DNA of 64,000 bases from an uncultured Burkholderiales bacterium (GCA_945952065.1 CAMFGY010000003.1:62001-126000), one strand, 5' to 3'. Shown: positions 35,706 to 47,157, counted from the stretch's first letter. The notes: generated by a model from the letters alone, not told the origin. Program-made: numbers and translations.

Positions 35706-38312
35706 ATGCGACCCGACAAATTCACCACCCGTTTCCAAGAAGCTCTGGCCGAGGCCCAGAGCATGGCCGTCACACGCGACAACCCCTATATCGAGCCGGC
35801 GCACCTGCTGCTGGCCATGTTGGCGCAGGACGATGGCCCCAAGGCCTTGATGGAGCGAGCCGGAGTCAAGACGCCCGCGCTCAAGACCGCGCTGGACAGC
35901 ATCGTGGCCGGCTTGCCTCAGGTGCAGGGCGAAGGCCAGCAAGTGGGCGCAGGTCGTGACTTGGTGTCTTTGCTGCAGGCAGCGGAGAAAGAAGCGGCCA
36001 AGCGCGGCGACCACTTCATCGCCAGCGAGATGTTTTTGCTGGCTTTGTGCGACGCCAAGACCGATTTGGCCGGCATCGTGCGCGGCCATGGTTTGAGCCG
36101 CAAGGCGCTGGAAGCGGCCATCGAGGCCGTGCGTGGGGGACAGAAAGTGGACAGTCAAGAATCCGAGGGCAACCGTGAAGCCCTGAAGAAATACACGCTG
36201 GACCTGACCGAGCGGGCCCGCGACGGCAAGCTCGACCCGGTGATCGGCCGCGATGACGAGATCCGCCGCGCCATCCAGGTGCTGCAGCGCCGTTCCAAAA
36301 ACAACCCGGTGCTGATCGGCGAGCCCGGCGTGGGCAAGACCGCCATTGTCGAAGGCCTGGCGCAGCGCATCGTCAACGGCGAAGTGCCTGATTCACTGAA
36401 GAACAAGCGGGTGCTGGTGCTGGACATGGCCTTGCTGCTGGCCGGTGCCAAGTACCGGGGCGACTTTGAAGAACGCCTGAAGTCGGTGCTCAAGGAAGTG
36501 GCGCAAGACGAAGGGCAGACCATTCTCTTCATCGACGAGATCCACACCATGGTGGGCGCCGGCAAGGCCGAAGGGGCCATCGATGCCGGCAATATGCTCA
36601 AGCCCGCCTTGGCGCGTGGCGAGTTGCACTGCATCGGCGCGACCACGCTGGACGAATACCGCAAGTACGTCGAAAAAGACGCCGCGCTGGAGCGCCGCTT
36701 CCAAAAGGTGATGGTGGACGAGCCCACCGTCGAGGCCACCATTGCCATCTTGCGCGGCTTGCAAGAGAAGTACGAGGTGCACCATGGCGTGGAGATCACC
36801 GACCCGGCCATCATTGCCGCAGCCGAACTGAGCCACCGCTACATCACCGACCGCTTCTTGCCCGACAAAGCCATCGACCTCATCGACGAGGCCGCCGCCA
36901 AGATCAAGATCGAGATCGACTCCAAGCCCGAGGTGATGGACAAGCTCGACCGCCGCATGATCCAGCTCAAGATCGAACGCGAGGCGGTGCGCCGCGAAAA
37001 GGACGAGGGCTCGATCAAGCGCTTTGAGCTGATCGAGGAAGAGCTGCTCAAGCTGCAACGCGAGTACAACGATCTGGAAGAAATCTGGACCGCTGAGAAA
37101 GCCCAAGCCCAGGGCAGCGCCCAGGTCAAAGAAGAGATCGATCGCCTCAAGCAGCAGATCGAAGAGCTCACCCGCAAGGGCGACTTCAACAAGGTGGCCG
37201 AGCTGCAATACGGCAAGCTGCCGGGCTTGGAGAAATCGCTGAAAGAGGCGCAGGCCAAGGAAGCGGGCAAGGCAGGCAAAGCGGGTGAAGTCGGCGCCAA
37301 GCCCAGCCTCTTGCGCACCATGGTGGGCGCGGAAGAAATTGCCGAGGTGGTAGCCCGCGCCACCGGCATCCCGGTGGCCAAGCTGATGCAGGGCGAGCGA
37401 GACAAGCTCTTGCAAATGGAAGACAAGCTGCACCAGCGTGTGGTCGGCCAAGACGAGGCCATCACCGCCGTGGCCGACGCCATCCGCCGCTCGCGCGCCG
37501 GTTTGTCGGACCCCAACCGTCCGCTGGGCAGCTTCCTCTTCCTGGGCCCCACCGGCGTGGGCAAGACCGAGCTCTGCAAAGCCCTGGCCGGCTTTTTGTT
37601 CGACAGCGAGGAGCACCTGATCCGCATGGACATGAGCGAGTTCATGGAGAAGCACTCGGTGTCACGCCTGATCGGCGCGCCTCCGGGCTATGTGGGCTAT
37701 GACGAAGGCGGCTATTTGACCGAGGCCGTGCGTCGCAAGCCTTATAGCGTGCTGCTGCTGGACGAGGTCGAGAAGGCGCACCCCGATGTCTTCAATGTGC
37801 TGCTGCAGGTCTTGGACGACGGGCGCTTGACCGATGGCCAAGGCCGCACGGTGGACTTCAAGAACACCGTCATCGTCATGACCAGCAACCTCGGATCTCA
37901 GCAGATCATGGCCTTGGCGGGTGAGTCCAGCGAGGTCATCAAGGACGCGGTCTGGGGCGAGGTCAAGGCGCATTTCCGTCCGGAGTTTTTGAACCGCATC
38001 GATGAGACCGTGGTCTTCCACGCGCTGGACGCCAAGCACATCGCCTCGATTGCCAAGATCCAGCTGCAGACCCTGGAGCAGCGCCTGGAAAAACTGGAGA
38101 TGAAGCTCGACGTCAGCGAGGCCGCGCTGGCCGAGTTGGCCAAGGTCGGCTTCGACCCCGTGTTTGGTGCCCGTCCGCTCAAGCGCGCCATTCAGCAACG
38201 GGTGGAGAACCCGCTGTCCAAGCTGATTTTGCAAGGCTGCTTTGGACCCAAGGATGTGATCCCGGTCGATGTGCTGGACGGCGAGTTCAGCTTCGGGCGC
38301 GTGGTGCATTGA
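35706..38312 (+). CDS. clpB: ATP-dependent chaperone ClpB
   Basis: [33 protein letters not shown], full-length Hsp100 architecture. Confidence 0.97.
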   Translation: MRPDKFTTRFQEALAEAQSMAVTRDNPYIEPAHLLLAMLAQDDGPKALMERAGVKTPALKTALDSIVAGLPQVQGEGQQVGAGRDLVSLLQAAEKEAAKRGDHFIASEMFLLALCDAKTDLAGIVRGHGLSRKALEAAIEAVRGGQKVDSQESEGNREALKKYTLDLTERARDGKLDPVIGRDDEIRRAIQVLQRRSKNNPVLIGEPGVGKTAIVEGLAQRIVNGEVPDSLKNKRVLVLDMALLLAGAKYRGDFEERLKSVLKEVAQDEGQTILFIDEIHTMVGAGKAEGAIDAGNMLKPALARGELHCIGATTLDEYRKYVEKDAALERRFQKVMVDEPTVEATIAILRGLQEKYEVHHGVEITDPAIIAAAELSHRYITDRFLPDKAIDLIDEAAAKIKIEIDSKPEVMDKLDRRMIQLKIEREAVRREKDEGSIKRFELIEEELLKLQREYNDLEEIWTAEKAQAQGSAQVKEEIDRLKQQIEELTRKGDFNKVAELQYGKLPGLEKSLKEAQAKEAGKAGKAGEVGAKPSLLRTMVGAEEIAEVVARATGIPVAKLMQGERDKLLQMEDKLHQRVVGQDEAITAVADAIRRSRAGLSDPNRPLGSFLFLGPTGVGKTELCKALAGFLFDSEEHLIRMDMSEFMEKHSVSRLIGAPPGYVGYDEGGYLTEAVRRKPYSVLLLDEVEKAHPDVFNVLLQVLDDGRLTDGQGRTVDFKNTVIVMTSNLGSQQIMALAGESSEVIKDAVWGEVKAHFRPEFLNRIDETVVFHALDAKHIASIAKIQLQTLEQRLEKLEMKLDVSEAALAELAKVGFDPVFGARPLKRAIQQRVENPLSKLILQGCFGPKDVIPVDVLDGEFSFGRVVH

Positions 38313-38332
38313 ACGCCGCCTTGTGATGGCGT

Positions 38333-38372
38333 AACGCCAGCCGTGGCCGATCAGGCTGCGGCCGGCGTTTTT
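38333..38372 (+). terminator. Terminator downstream of clpB
   Basis: AACGCCaGCCG … CGGCcGGCGTTTTT. Confidence 0.55.
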
Positions 38373-38482
38373 GCTTGCAGCATTGGTCCGCGGGCGAAAG
38401 CCGGGGGAAACACGTGCTTGGCGCGAGGGTGTGATGCCTCCAGAATGCGCTCGGACCTTGGGTCTGAACTGCGGAGGCTGAG

Positions 38483-39373
38483 ATGAATCGATGGCTGAAT
38501 CGTGGGCTGTGGCTGCTGCTGCTGCTCGTGGTGCTGGGGCTGGCGGCCCTGGTGGCCAGCGCTTTGTTCTTGGGGGAGCAGCGCGCCAAACGTCGGCTCG
38601 ATATCCAGGTCCAGCCGGTAGCCCTGCGCAGCGATGCCGAGGCCTTGGCGCGTGGCCGCTATCTCTATGGCTCGCGGGGCTGTGTGGACTGTCATGGCGC
38701 GCAGGGCCAAGGGGCCACGCTGGCCGATGATGGCAAGGGCCTGAAGCTGGCTGGCCCCAACCTCACCCGCGGCAATCCGGTGCTGGCGGGTTACCAGCCG
38801 CAGGACTGGGTGCGCAGCATTCGTCATGGTGTGGGTCGGGACGGTCGCGCCCTGCGCCTGATGCCCAGCGAGGACTACAACCGTTTGACCGATGGCGATC
38901 TGGCCAGTTTGGTGGCCTATGTGCAGCAACTGCCCGCGCAGCCCGGCAACGAGCAGGGGGTGGTGCAATTGCCGCTGCCGGGGCGGGTGATGTATGGCTT
39001 GGGTCAGATCCCTGAGGCGGCCTACAAGATCGATCACAGCCTGCCGCCGTCGCAGCCGGTGCCGGAAGCGGTGACGGTGGAGCATGGGGCCTATATCGCC
39101 CAGATGTGCGTGGGTTGCCATGGGGTGGGCTTGCGCGGTGGTCGCATCGTCGGTGCGCCGCCCGACTGGCCGGCCGCCGCCCGCTTGGCGCCGGGCGAAG
39201 GCAGCGTGATGCCGCGCTACCCACAGGCTGAAACCTTTGTGGCCATGATGCGCAGCGGCAAGCGCGAAGACGGCAGCGCCATCGGCGTGATGCCATTCTC
39301 TTCGCTCAAGACCATGAACGACACCGATTTGCGCGCGCTGCACCTGTATCTGAAGCAGCTCGGCGCGACCTGA
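38483..39373 (+). CDS. Di-heme c-type cytochrome
   Basis: Two CxxCH motifs (CVDCH, CVGCH) and N-terminal TM. Confidence 0.88.
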   Translation: MNRWLNRGLWLLLLLVVLGLAALVASALFLGEQRAKRRLDIQVQPVALRSDAEALARGRYLYGSRGCVDCHGAQGQGATLADDGKGLKLAGPNLTRGNPVLAGYQPQDWVRSIRHGVGRDGRALRLMPSEDYNRLTDGDLASLVAYVQQLPAQPGNEQGVVQLPLPGRVMYGLGQIPEAAYKIDHSLPPSQPVPEAVTVEHGAYIAQMCVGCHGVGLRGGRIVGAPPDWPAAARLAPGEGSVMPRYPQAETFVAMMRSGKREDGSAIGVMPFSSLKTMNDTDLRALHLYLKQLGAT

Positions 39374-39584
39374 GCGCGGGCGACCCGGCGCTGCCCGCGG
39401 CGCGACCCGTCCCAAAACTGGGATAGAGCGAGCTGAGCGCGTCCCGATTTCGCGCCGAGACCGCGTGAAATCGAAGGGCACTGGATCGAAGGGCAATGGG
39501 CGCGCCGCAGGCTGATGCTGCGGGCAAGAGCGGCCAACGTCATGCCGGCAAGGGCTTGGCACGCATCCTGCATTGATTGCGGGC

Positions 39585-40859
39585 ATGGACCTGCCCCGAA
39601 CCCTCACTTCCAGACAGCGCTGGTGGCGCCTTGCGGCTCGCCCGGCGCTGGGCTTGCTGCTGGTGCTGCTCTTGGTGGGCGGCTTGCTGGCCTTGCGGCT
39701 GCGCGCCGAACCGGCGGAGCTGACCGTCTCAGCGCGTGGCTTGAACTTTGCCCAAGTCGAGCGAGGCCCACTGGCGCTGGACGTGCGCGGCAGTGGGGTG
39801 CTGGTGCCCAGCGAGTTGCGTTGGGTCGCGGCGCAGAGCGAGGCGCGGGTCGAGAAGCTGCTGGCCCAAGCCGGCAGTCAGCTGAAACAGGGCGAGTTGT
39901 TGATGGTGCTCAACAATCCGCAATTGCTGCAACGCGCCCAGGAAAGTCGCTGGCAGTGGGAACAAGCGCAGGCCGAGCTGCAGGCGCTGCAGGCCAGCTT
40001 GGACAGCCAAGTCATGAGCGCCCAGGCAGCGGTGCAGCGCGCCGAGTTCAATGCCCGCAGTGCCGAGCTGCAATGGCAGGCCGACCAGGAATTGCTGAAG
40101 GACGGCATGGTCTCCAAGCTCGCCTTCCAGCGCAGCCGCTTCAGCGTGGAGCAGGCCGGCCAAACCCTGCAGCTCGAACGTGCGCTGCTTCAGCAGCACC
40201 GCGCCGCCAAGCAAGCGCAGTTGGACGCCAAGCGGGCCGCGCTGGCCCGCTTGCACAAAGCTTGGCAGCGCGATCTTGAGCTGGTCGAGGCCTTGCAAGT
40301 GCGCGCCCCCGAAGACGGCGTGGTGCAGGAATTGACGCTGCAGCCGGGGCAAAGCGTGACCGCAGGTGCGCTGCTGGCTAAATTGGCGCGGGCGGGGGCG
40401 CTGTATGCCGAAATCCAGGTGCAGGAGGCGCAGGCGCGCGACATTGCCCTCGGGCAAGAGGCGGTGGTCGATCTGCGCACCGGCAACCGCGATGGCGCTT
40501 TGCGCGCGGTGGTCAGCCGCGTGGCGCCCAAGGTCAGCAACAGCCTGCTCAAGGTCGATCTGCGCATCCTCGACCCCTTGCCGCAGGGCGCGCGGCCCGA
40601 CCTCAGCGTCGACGGCAGCATCGCTTTGAACCGCATCAGCGACACCTTGCAAGTCCAGCGCCCCGTCTTCAGCCAGGCCCTGAGCCAAACCAGCGTTTAC
40701 CGCATGCTCAGCGAGGACTTGGCGGAGCGGGTTTCGGTGCAATTCGGCCCCGCGTCGATCAGCCGCATTGCCATCCAGAGCGGCCTGCGGCCGGGGGATC
40801 GCATCATCGTTTCAGACACCAGCACATGGCGCTTGGCCGAGCGCGTGCGCCTGCGCTGA
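39585..40859 (+). CDS. HlyD/MacA-type periplasmic adaptor
   Basis: N-terminal TM, long coiled coil, lipoyl-type segment VRAPEDGVVQELTLQPGQSV. Confidence 0.85.
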   Translation: MDLPRTLTSRQRWWRLAARPALGLLLVLLLVGGLLALRLRAEPAELTVSARGLNFAQVERGPLALDVRGSGVLVPSELRWVAAQSEARVEKLLAQAGSQLKQGELLMVLNNPQLLQRAQESRWQWEQAQAELQALQASLDSQVMSAQAAVQRAEFNARSAELQWQADQELLKDGMVSKLAFQRSRFSVEQAGQTLQLERALLQQHRAAKQAQLDAKRAALARLHKAWQRDLELVEALQVRAPEDGVVQELTLQPGQSVTAGALLAKLARAGALYAEIQVQEAQARDIALGQEAVVDLRTGNRDGALRAVVSRVAPKVSNSLLKVDLRILDPLPQGARPDLSVDGSIALNRISDTLQVQRPVFSQALSQTSVYRMLSEDLAERVSVQFGPASISRIAIQSGLRPGDRIIVSDTSTWRLAERVRLR

Positions 40860-40936
40860 GCGGCACACGCTGTCTGTGCCCGCCGTGCTTTCAGTTTCAG
40901 ACCTACATTAACCGCCCAGAAGGGAGGAGCCTCACC

Positions 40937-41740
40937 ATGACAAGCAGCCCAAACCCCGCGCCGGAGCAAACCTTGATTTGCTTGCAAGGCATTCGGAAGA
41001 GCTTTCTCAGCGACGAGTTGGAAACCCGCGCGCTGGACGAGGTCAGCTTGGAGATTCGCCGTGGCGAGTTCGTCGCGGTCAGCGGCCCCTCGGGCTGTGG
41101 CAAGTCCAGCTTGCTGGCCATTTTGGGCTTGTTGGACAGCCCCAGCGCCGGCCACTATTGGCTGAACGGCCAAGCCGTTGAGCAACTCGACAACCGGGCC
41201 CGCGCCTTGCTGCGCAACCGCCAAATCGGTTTTGTTTTCCAGGCCTTCAATCTGATCGCTGACTTGACGGTGCAAGACAATGTGGCGCTGCCGCTGAGCT
41301 ACCGCCCGGAGTTGAGCCGTGCTGAGCGGCGCGAGCGTGTCGCCGAGGTCTTGGCTCAAGTGGACATGGCCCATCGCGCGCGCCATCTGCCGGCGCAGCT
41401 CTCGGGCGGGCAACAACAGCGCGTGGCCATCGCCCGCGCCTTGGTCGGCCAACCCAGCCTCATCTTGGCCGACGAGCCGACCGGCAATTTGGACTCGCGC
41501 AATGCCGAACTGGTGATGGACTTGCTGCAAAAGGTTCACGGCCAAGGCGCGACCTTGTGCATGGTCACCCATGACCCGCGCTACGCCGCATTGGCCCAAC
41601 GCACCGTCGCGCTGTTTGACGGCCGGTTGGTGGCGGACATGCCCAGCGCGGCGCTCTATCCGCGTCCTCTCTCTTCGCCCGTCCCCGCTTCGTCCGCCCA
41701 TGCAGCGGCGGCGAAGCTCGCCATGCCGGAGGCTTTGTGA
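40937..41740 (+). CDS. ABC transporter ATP-binding protein (MacB/LolD type)
   Basis: [42 protein letters not shown]. Confidence 0.95.
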   Translation: MTSSPNPAPEQTLICLQGIRKSFLSDELETRALDEVSLEIRRGEFVAVSGPSGCGKSSLLAILGLLDSPSAGHYWLNGQAVEQLDNRARALLRNRQIGFVFQAFNLIADLTVQDNVALPLSYRPELSRAERRERVAEVLAQVDMAHRARHLPAQLSGGQQQRVAIARALVGQPSLILADEPTGNLDSRNAELVMDLLQKVHGQGATLCMVTHDPRYAALAQRTVALFDGRLVADMPSAALYPRPLSSPVPASSAHAAAAKLAMPEAL

Positions 41741-44205
41741 TGTGGTGGGACGATTTGTGCCAGGCCCTTCAGGCCCTGCTGCGCCGGCCCGGGCTCGTCG
41801 TGCTGAGCCTGATGACCCTGGGTTGCGGCTTGGGCTTTGCCATTTATGCGGCGGGCGTGTATTACAGCTTCAGCGCCGGAGACATCCCCTTTCCTGATGC
41901 AGAGCGTTTGGTGGCGGTGGAGGCCAGCCGTGACGGCGAGCGCACCCAGGCGCGCAGCGTCCATTACCTGGACCTGTTGGAGTACCAGGCGCACAGCCCC
42001 TCGTTTGAGAGCCTGCAGCCCATCCAGGTGGCCACCGTGACCCTGGGCGGGCATCGGCAAGCGCCAGCCAATTTCCCGGCGGCCTTCGTGCCCCCCGAGG
42101 TCTGGCCCTGGTTGGGCGCTGCGGCCCGGCCTGAGTTGGGCCGAGCGCTGCAAGCCAGCGACAGCCGGCCCGGTGCAGCGCCGGTGGTTGTGATTGGGGC
42201 GCAGATCTGGCGGCGCTTCTTGGCGGCGGACCCGGCCGTCATTGGCAGCCGGATCAAGATCAATGGGGTCGACACCGAGATCGTCGGTGTGATGCCGGGC
42301 GCCTTGCGCTTTCCCATGACCCAGACGCTGTGGCTGCCGTTTCAGCCGCCGGCCGGCCCCTGGTCGCGGGGCCATGGCCTTTCCATGGGCAGCAGCCAGC
42401 ATGTCTTGGCCCTGGGCAAACTCAAAGCGGGGGCGAGCCGCAAGCAAGCGGCCGAGGAGCTCAAGCTGGTCAGCCAGCAATTGGCGCATGTGTTTCCTGC
42501 CAACAATGCGCGCGTGGGCGCCTTGGTGCTGCCCTATACCGCCTGGGGCATGCCCGATGTGGACATCATCTACCTGGGCCTGTCTGGCGCCGCTGTTTTG
42601 CTGCTGGCCCTGGTGTGTATCAACACCAGCAATCTTTTGCTGGCGCGCGCCAATGAGCGCCGCCAAGAGCTGGCGGTCCGCGCGGCCATGGGCGCGTCGC
42701 GGGGGCGCCTCATCATGCAAATGCTGGGTGAAACCCTGCTGCTCTGTCTGGGCGCTGCGGGTCTGGGGGCCTTTTTCAGCGCCTGGGCGCTCGACGCCAC
42801 TCAGCTGGCCGTGCAGGCCACTGCCGATGGGCGGCTGCCGTTTTGGATCCATTTCACCCTGCGCCCGCAAGCCTTGATGGCCGGTTTGGGCCTGACCCTG
42901 CTCACCGCCTTGGCCACCGGCTTGCTGCCGGCTTGGCGCGCCTCTGCGGTGGACCTCAACGCGGTGTTGCGCGACGGCCGGGGCAGCCAAGGGCGGGCCA
43001 GTGGCCGCTTTGCCCGCGCCTTGGTGTGGGTGCAGATTGCCTTGTCCAGCCTTTTGCTGCTGGCCTCGGGCTTGCAAAGTTTCAGCGTGCATCAGCGCCT
43101 GACGGCCGGCACCGGCACCCGCATGGACGGCGTGTTGACCGCGCGACTGACGCCGCGACAAGCCCAATACCGCGGCGACAGCGAGGCGGCCCGCGCGGCG
43201 CGCCAAGCCTTGTGGACGCGCTTGGAGGCCCGTCTGAATGAAGGCGCTCAAAGTGCCAGCGCGCGGGTGGCCATGTCCTCCAGCCTGCCGGGTGGCGGCA
43301 TGACGGAAACCGATGAAATCCTGCCCGAAGGCCTGGCGGTGCAAGACGATCGCTACCCCGAGAGCGGCCACTACCGCGTCAATGCGGGCTTCTTCCAGGC
43401 GCTGGAGGTCCCTTTGCTGGCCGGGCGTGAATTCGGCCCCCAGGACCGCAGCGACAGCCTCAAGGTCGCAGTGGTCAACAAAAACTTCGCCGAGCAGCAT
43501 TGGCCGGGCCAGGACCCGCTGGGCAAGCGCTTTGCCCTTGTTCAAGACGGCGCCCCCAAACGCGTGGGCGCTTGGATCACCGTGGTGGGCGTGAGTGCCC
43601 ATGTCTTGCAAGGCATTGGTCGAGAGCACGGTCAGCGTGCCGCCAATTTCTACCTGCCGATCAGCCAGAGCGACACAAACGAGATGGGCATTGCTTGGGT
43701 CGGTGTGCCAGACAACGCCGCCAGCCGCGAGCGCTTGAGCCGAGCCGTGGCTCAGGCCGACCCGGACCTGGCGCTGGAGCAGGTGTTCAGTGCCGAAGAG
43801 CGCCAGCGCATTGCGCATGGTGGCGAAGAGGTGATGGCCGCCATGTGTTTGGTGCTGGGTCTGCTGACGCTGAGCCTGGCGGCCAGCGGCATCTACGGCG
43901 TGACCAGCCGCGCGGTGCAATTGCGCACCCAGGAAATCGGCGTGCGCCGGGCAGTTGGCGCCAGTGACGCGCAGCTGATGCGGCTGTTGCTGACCCAGGC
44001 TTTGCGGCACTTGGCCTTGGCCTTGCCGCTGGGTTTGCTGGCGGGGGCGCTGCTGCTCAGTGATGAGATCGGCCCCGGCATGCCCTTGCTGATGGGCGCG
44101 ATGCTGGTGGCCGCGCTGATCGCAAGCATGGTGCTGCTGTCCACTTGGCTGCCGGCACGCCGGGCGCTACGGCAGTCGCCCACGGCGGCGCTGAACAGCC
44201 CATGA
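41740..44205 (+). CDS. ABC transporter permease (FtsX/MacB_PCD)
   Basis: Two MacB-like periplasmic domains and FtsX TM repeats. Confidence 0.88.
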   Translation: MWWDDLCQALQALLRRPGLVVLSLMTLGCGLGFAIYAAGVYYSFSAGDIPFPDAERLVAVEASRDGERTQARSVHYLDLLEYQAHSPSFESLQPIQVATVTLGGHRQAPANFPAAFVPPEVWPWLGAAARPELGRALQASDSRPGAAPVVVIGAQIWRRFLAADPAVIGSRIKINGVDTEIVGVMPGALRFPMTQTLWLPFQPPAGPWSRGHGLSMGSSQHVLALGKLKAGASRKQAAEELKLVSQQLAHVFPANNARVGALVLPYTAWGMPDVDIIYLGLSGAAVLLLALVCINTSNLLLARANERRQELAVRAAMGASRGRLIMQMLGETLLLCLGAAGLGAFFSAWALDATQLAVQATADGRLPFWIHFTLRPQALMAGLGLTLLTALATGLLPAWRASAVDLNAVLRDGRGSQGRASGRFARALVWVQIALSSLLLLASGLQSFSVHQRLTAGTGTRMDGVLTARLTPRQAQYRGDSEAARAARQALWTRLEARLNEGAQSASARVAMSSSLPGGGMTETDEILPEGLAVQDDRYPESGHYRVNAGFFQALEVPLLAGREFGPQDRSDSLKVAVVNKNFAEQHWPGQDPLGKRFALVQDGAPKRVGAWITVVGVSAHVLQGIGREHGQRAANFYLPISQSDTNEMGIAWVGVPDNAASRERLSRAVAQADPDLALEQVFSAEERQRIAHGGEEVMAAMCLVLGLLTLSLAASGIYGVTSRAVQLRTQEIGVRRAVGASDAQLMRLLLTQALRHLALALPLGLLAGALLLSDEIGPGMPLLMGAMLVAALIASMVLLSTWLPARRALRQSPTAALNSP

Positions 44206-44245
44206 GCCTGGGCGAGAATGGCGCGGCCATGCAAAGCCTGCGTCC

Positions 44246-45673
44246 ATGAATTCACCGTCCAGCAACGCTGTCAACCCGAGCCCGATTGCGATCTCTTGCG
44301 CGCCCATTCTGGTGGTGGATGATGATCCCGCCGTTCGCAGTGCCTTGCGCCTCTTCCTCAAGAGCGAAGGCTGGGCCTGCGAACTGTGCGCCTCGCCGGA
44401 CGAGGCCTTGGCCCTGCTTGCGCAGGCGGAGTACCCCCTTCTGTTGGCCGACCTCAATTACAGCCGTGACACCACCTCCGGAGGGGAAGGCCTGGCGCTG
44501 ATTGCTCGGGCCCGCGCCTTGGATCCGCATCTGCCCATCATCGCCATGACGGCCTGGGGCAGCGTGCCGCTGGTGGTGCAGGCGCTCAAGGGCGGCGCGG
44601 GGGACTTCATCGAGAAGCCCTGGGACAACACCCGCCTTGCGGGCTTGATCCGCACCCAGCTGGCGCTGGGCGAGAGCCAGCGCCGCGCGCAGAAGTTGGC
44701 CGCACAAAACGCCTTGCTGCTGGCGGGCACGTCCGAGCGCGCCTGGATTGGTCAGTCAGCACCCATGCTGGCCTTGATGGGGCAGGTGGCTGCGGTGGCC
44801 AGCGCCGAAGTCAATTTGCTCATCAGTGGCGAGAACGGCAGTGGCAAAAGCCAGTTGGCCCTGGCCATTCATCGTCAGTCGGCGCGCGCTGAGGGGCCGT
44901 TCATCAGCGTGAACATGGGCGCCATTCCCGAGTCTTTGTTCGAAAGTGAAATGTTCGGGCATGAAAAAGGCGCTTTCACCGATGCGCGCCAAGCCCGTAT
45001 GGGGCGCTTTGAGCTGGCCGATGGCGGCACCTTGTTCCTCGACGAAATTGGCAATGTGCCGCTGGCCCAGCAGGCCAAATTGCTGCAGGTCTTGGACAGC
45101 GGCCAGTTCGAGCGTCTGGGTTCGGCACGCCCCCGTCGCGCCCAGGTGCGGCTGATTGCTGCCAGCAATGCGGACCTGAACGCCATGGTGGCGCAAGGTC
45201 TGTTCCGTCGCGATTTGCTGTACCGGCTCAACAGTGTGCAACTGCACCTGCCCCCGCTGAGGGAACGTGGCGACGACGTCTTGGCCCTGGCCGACCATTA
45301 CCTGGCCGAGTATGCGCAGCGCTATCGCCGCCCGCTCAAACCTTTGTCAGACGCCGCTCGCGCGGCCTTGCTGGCACATGACTGGCCCGGCAATGTGCGC
45401 GAGTTGGCCCATTGCATGGAGCGGGTCTGCCTGCTGGCGCCGGGCGAGCAAGTCCAGCCGGCCGATCTGGCCTTGCAGAGCGCCACGGCGGCTACAGCGG
45501 CCGCACCGGGCGCAACTCCGCCTTTGCCGGCCGATCTGACCCTGGATGAGGCGGAGAAGCTGTTGATCCGCACCGCGCTGCGGCGCCATGGCGGCAATGC
45601 CCAATTGGCAGCGCAGGCCTTGGGCCTGAGTCGTTCGGCCTTTTATCGCCGCTTGGAAAAGCATCAGCTGTGA
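44246..45673 (+). CDS. NtrC-family response regulator
   Basis: ILVVDDDPAVRSALR receiver; ISGENGSGKSQLA; ESEMFGHEKGAFTDA; Fis-type C-terminal HTH. Confidence 0.9.
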   Translation: MNSPSSNAVNPSPIAISCAPILVVDDDPAVRSALRLFLKSEGWACELCASPDEALALLAQAEYPLLLADLNYSRDTTSGGEGLALIARARALDPHLPIIAMTAWGSVPLVVQALKGGAGDFIEKPWDNTRLAGLIRTQLALGESQRRAQKLAAQNALLLAGTSERAWIGQSAPMLALMGQVAAVASAEVNLLISGENGSGKSQLALAIHRQSARAEGPFISVNMGAIPESLFESEMFGHEKGAFTDARQARMGRFELADGGTLFLDEIGNVPLAQQAKLLQVLDSGQFERLGSARPRRAQVRLIAASNADLNAMVAQGLFRRDLLYRLNSVQLHLPPLRERGDDVLALADHYLAEYAQRYRRPLKPLSDAARAALLAHDWPGNVRELAHCMERVCLLAPGEQVQPADLALQSATAATAAAPGATPPLPADLTLDEAEKLLIRTALRRHGGNAQLAAQALGLSRSAFYRRLEKHQL

Positions 45674-47157
45674 AGCCCGCTGCATCGCCACCGACGCGTG
45701 CGCCGGCTGCAGGCCCGCATGGTTTCGGCTTTGCGGGGCGTATGGGCGTGTTGGCCTTGGCTGCTGGCGTGCCGGCCGTGCTGATGGCGCATGGCTGGCT
45801 CTGGCAGCAGCCCTGGCTGATCTATCCCAAACTGATGCTGAGTTTGCTGGTTTGTGGGGCCTGGCTGGGCGGCGCATGGGCCATTTACAAACGGGCCGAC
45901 TTTCATTTGCAGACCATAGGCAATTTGGTGGAAGGCATTGCCTGCGGAGACTACAGCCACCGCCTGCGCCGGGCCAGCGCCGATGAAAGGCTGGGTCAGC
46001 AAATCAACCAATTGGTCGACCGCCTGCATCAGCAGCGCTTGCAAGCCAAAGAGGCGATGGCCTTGGTGGACAGCGTGATGCAGGGCATTGATGTGGCCAT
46101 CTTTGCCTTTGACGCGCAAGGGCAGTTGCGACTGGCCAACCCCTGCGCGCTGCGGCTGCTGGGCCGCAGCAAGCCCTCTGATGTGCTTGGCCACTCTGCT
46201 GCCGACCTGGGTATGGACGAGCTGCTGCGGGCTGACACGGAGCAGCTGAGCCAGCATGCGTTTGCCGGGGCTGCGGGCCTGTGGCAGCTGCGGCGTCAGC
46301 ACTATGGCGAGCTCGGCCGCGAGCACCTGCTGCTCTTCGTCACCGACTTGCAGCAGGTGTTGCGCGGTGAAGAAATGCAAGCCTGGCGCCGCTTGCTGCG
46401 GGTGCTCAGCCACGAGGTCAACAACTCCTTGGTGCCCATTTCCAGCCTCAGCGACACCCTGCGCAAAAGCCTGGCCTCGCTGCGTCGCCCGCAAACGGAT
46501 GTGCAGGGCGCCGAAGCCTTGGCGGACCTGGACGAAGGCCTGAGCCTGATCCATGAGCGGGCCCTGCATTTGGCTGAGTTTGTGCGACGCTATGCGCAAC
46601 TGGCTCGCTTGCCTGAGCCGCACAAGCGTGTCTTTGATTTGGCAGCCTTGTTGCGGCGGCTGCCCAGCATCTTGCCGCTGGCCCAGTTGCAACTCAGCTT
46701 GGAAAGCCCGCAGGCCGCCGACCCCATGGCTCCCCGGGTCACGGCGCTGCCGCCGGAACTCGAGATCCCGTTTTTTGGCGACCCGGTTCAGATGGAGCAG
46801 CTGCTGATCAATTTGTTGAAGAACGGCATCGAGGCCGATGGGGCGCCGCTTGAGTTGCGCTGCCGGCTGCAGCCGCTGCGTTTGACGGTGTTGGACCGGG
46901 GCATGGGCTTGGCCAATCCCGACAATTTGTTTGTGCCCTTTTACAGCACCAAGCCTGAGGGCACGGGCATCGGTTTGCTGCTGGCGCGCCAGATTGCCGA
47001 GGCCCACCAAGGCAGCCTGAGTTTGCAAGCGCGCCGCGAGGGCTTTTTTGGCGACGGGCCGAATGGGCCGAACGGGCCGAACGGGCCGGGGAAGGGCTGT
47101 GCCGCTGTTTTGAACTTTGGCCAGCACGCCGCCTCGGCCATGCCGCGCAGCCTTTGA
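45670..47157 (+). CDS. Sensor histidine kinase
   Basis: RVLSHEVNNSLVPISSLSDTLR H-box, LINLLKNGIEA N-box, TGIGLLLARQIAEAH. Confidence 0.9.
   Translation: MKPAASPPTRAPAAGPHGFGFAGRMGVLALAAGVPAVLMAHGWLWQQPWLIYPKLMLSLLVCGAWLGGAWAIYKRADFHLQTIGNLVEGIACGDYSHRLRRASADERLGQQINQLVDRLHQQRLQAKEAMALVDSVMQGIDVAIFAFDAQGQLRLANPCALRLLGRSKPSDVLGHSAADLGMDELLRADTEQLSQHAFAGAAGLWQLRRQHYGELGREHLLLFVTDLQQVLRGEEMQAWRRLLRVLSHEVNNSLVPISSLSDTLRKSLASLRRPQTDVQGAEALADLDEGLSLIHERALHLAEFVRRYAQLARLPEPHKRVFDLAALLRRLPSILPLAQLQLSLESPQAADPMAPRVTALPPELEIPFFGDPVQMEQLLINLLKNGIEADGAPLELRCRLQPLRLTVLDRGMGLANPDNLFVPFYSTKPEGTGIGLLLARQIAEAHQGSLSLQARREGFFGDGPNGPNGPNGPGKGCAAVLNFGQHAASAMPRSL

Noticed and set aside
36393-37655. 420-aa minus-strand ORF inside clpB
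   Set aside because: Shadow ORF of clpB.
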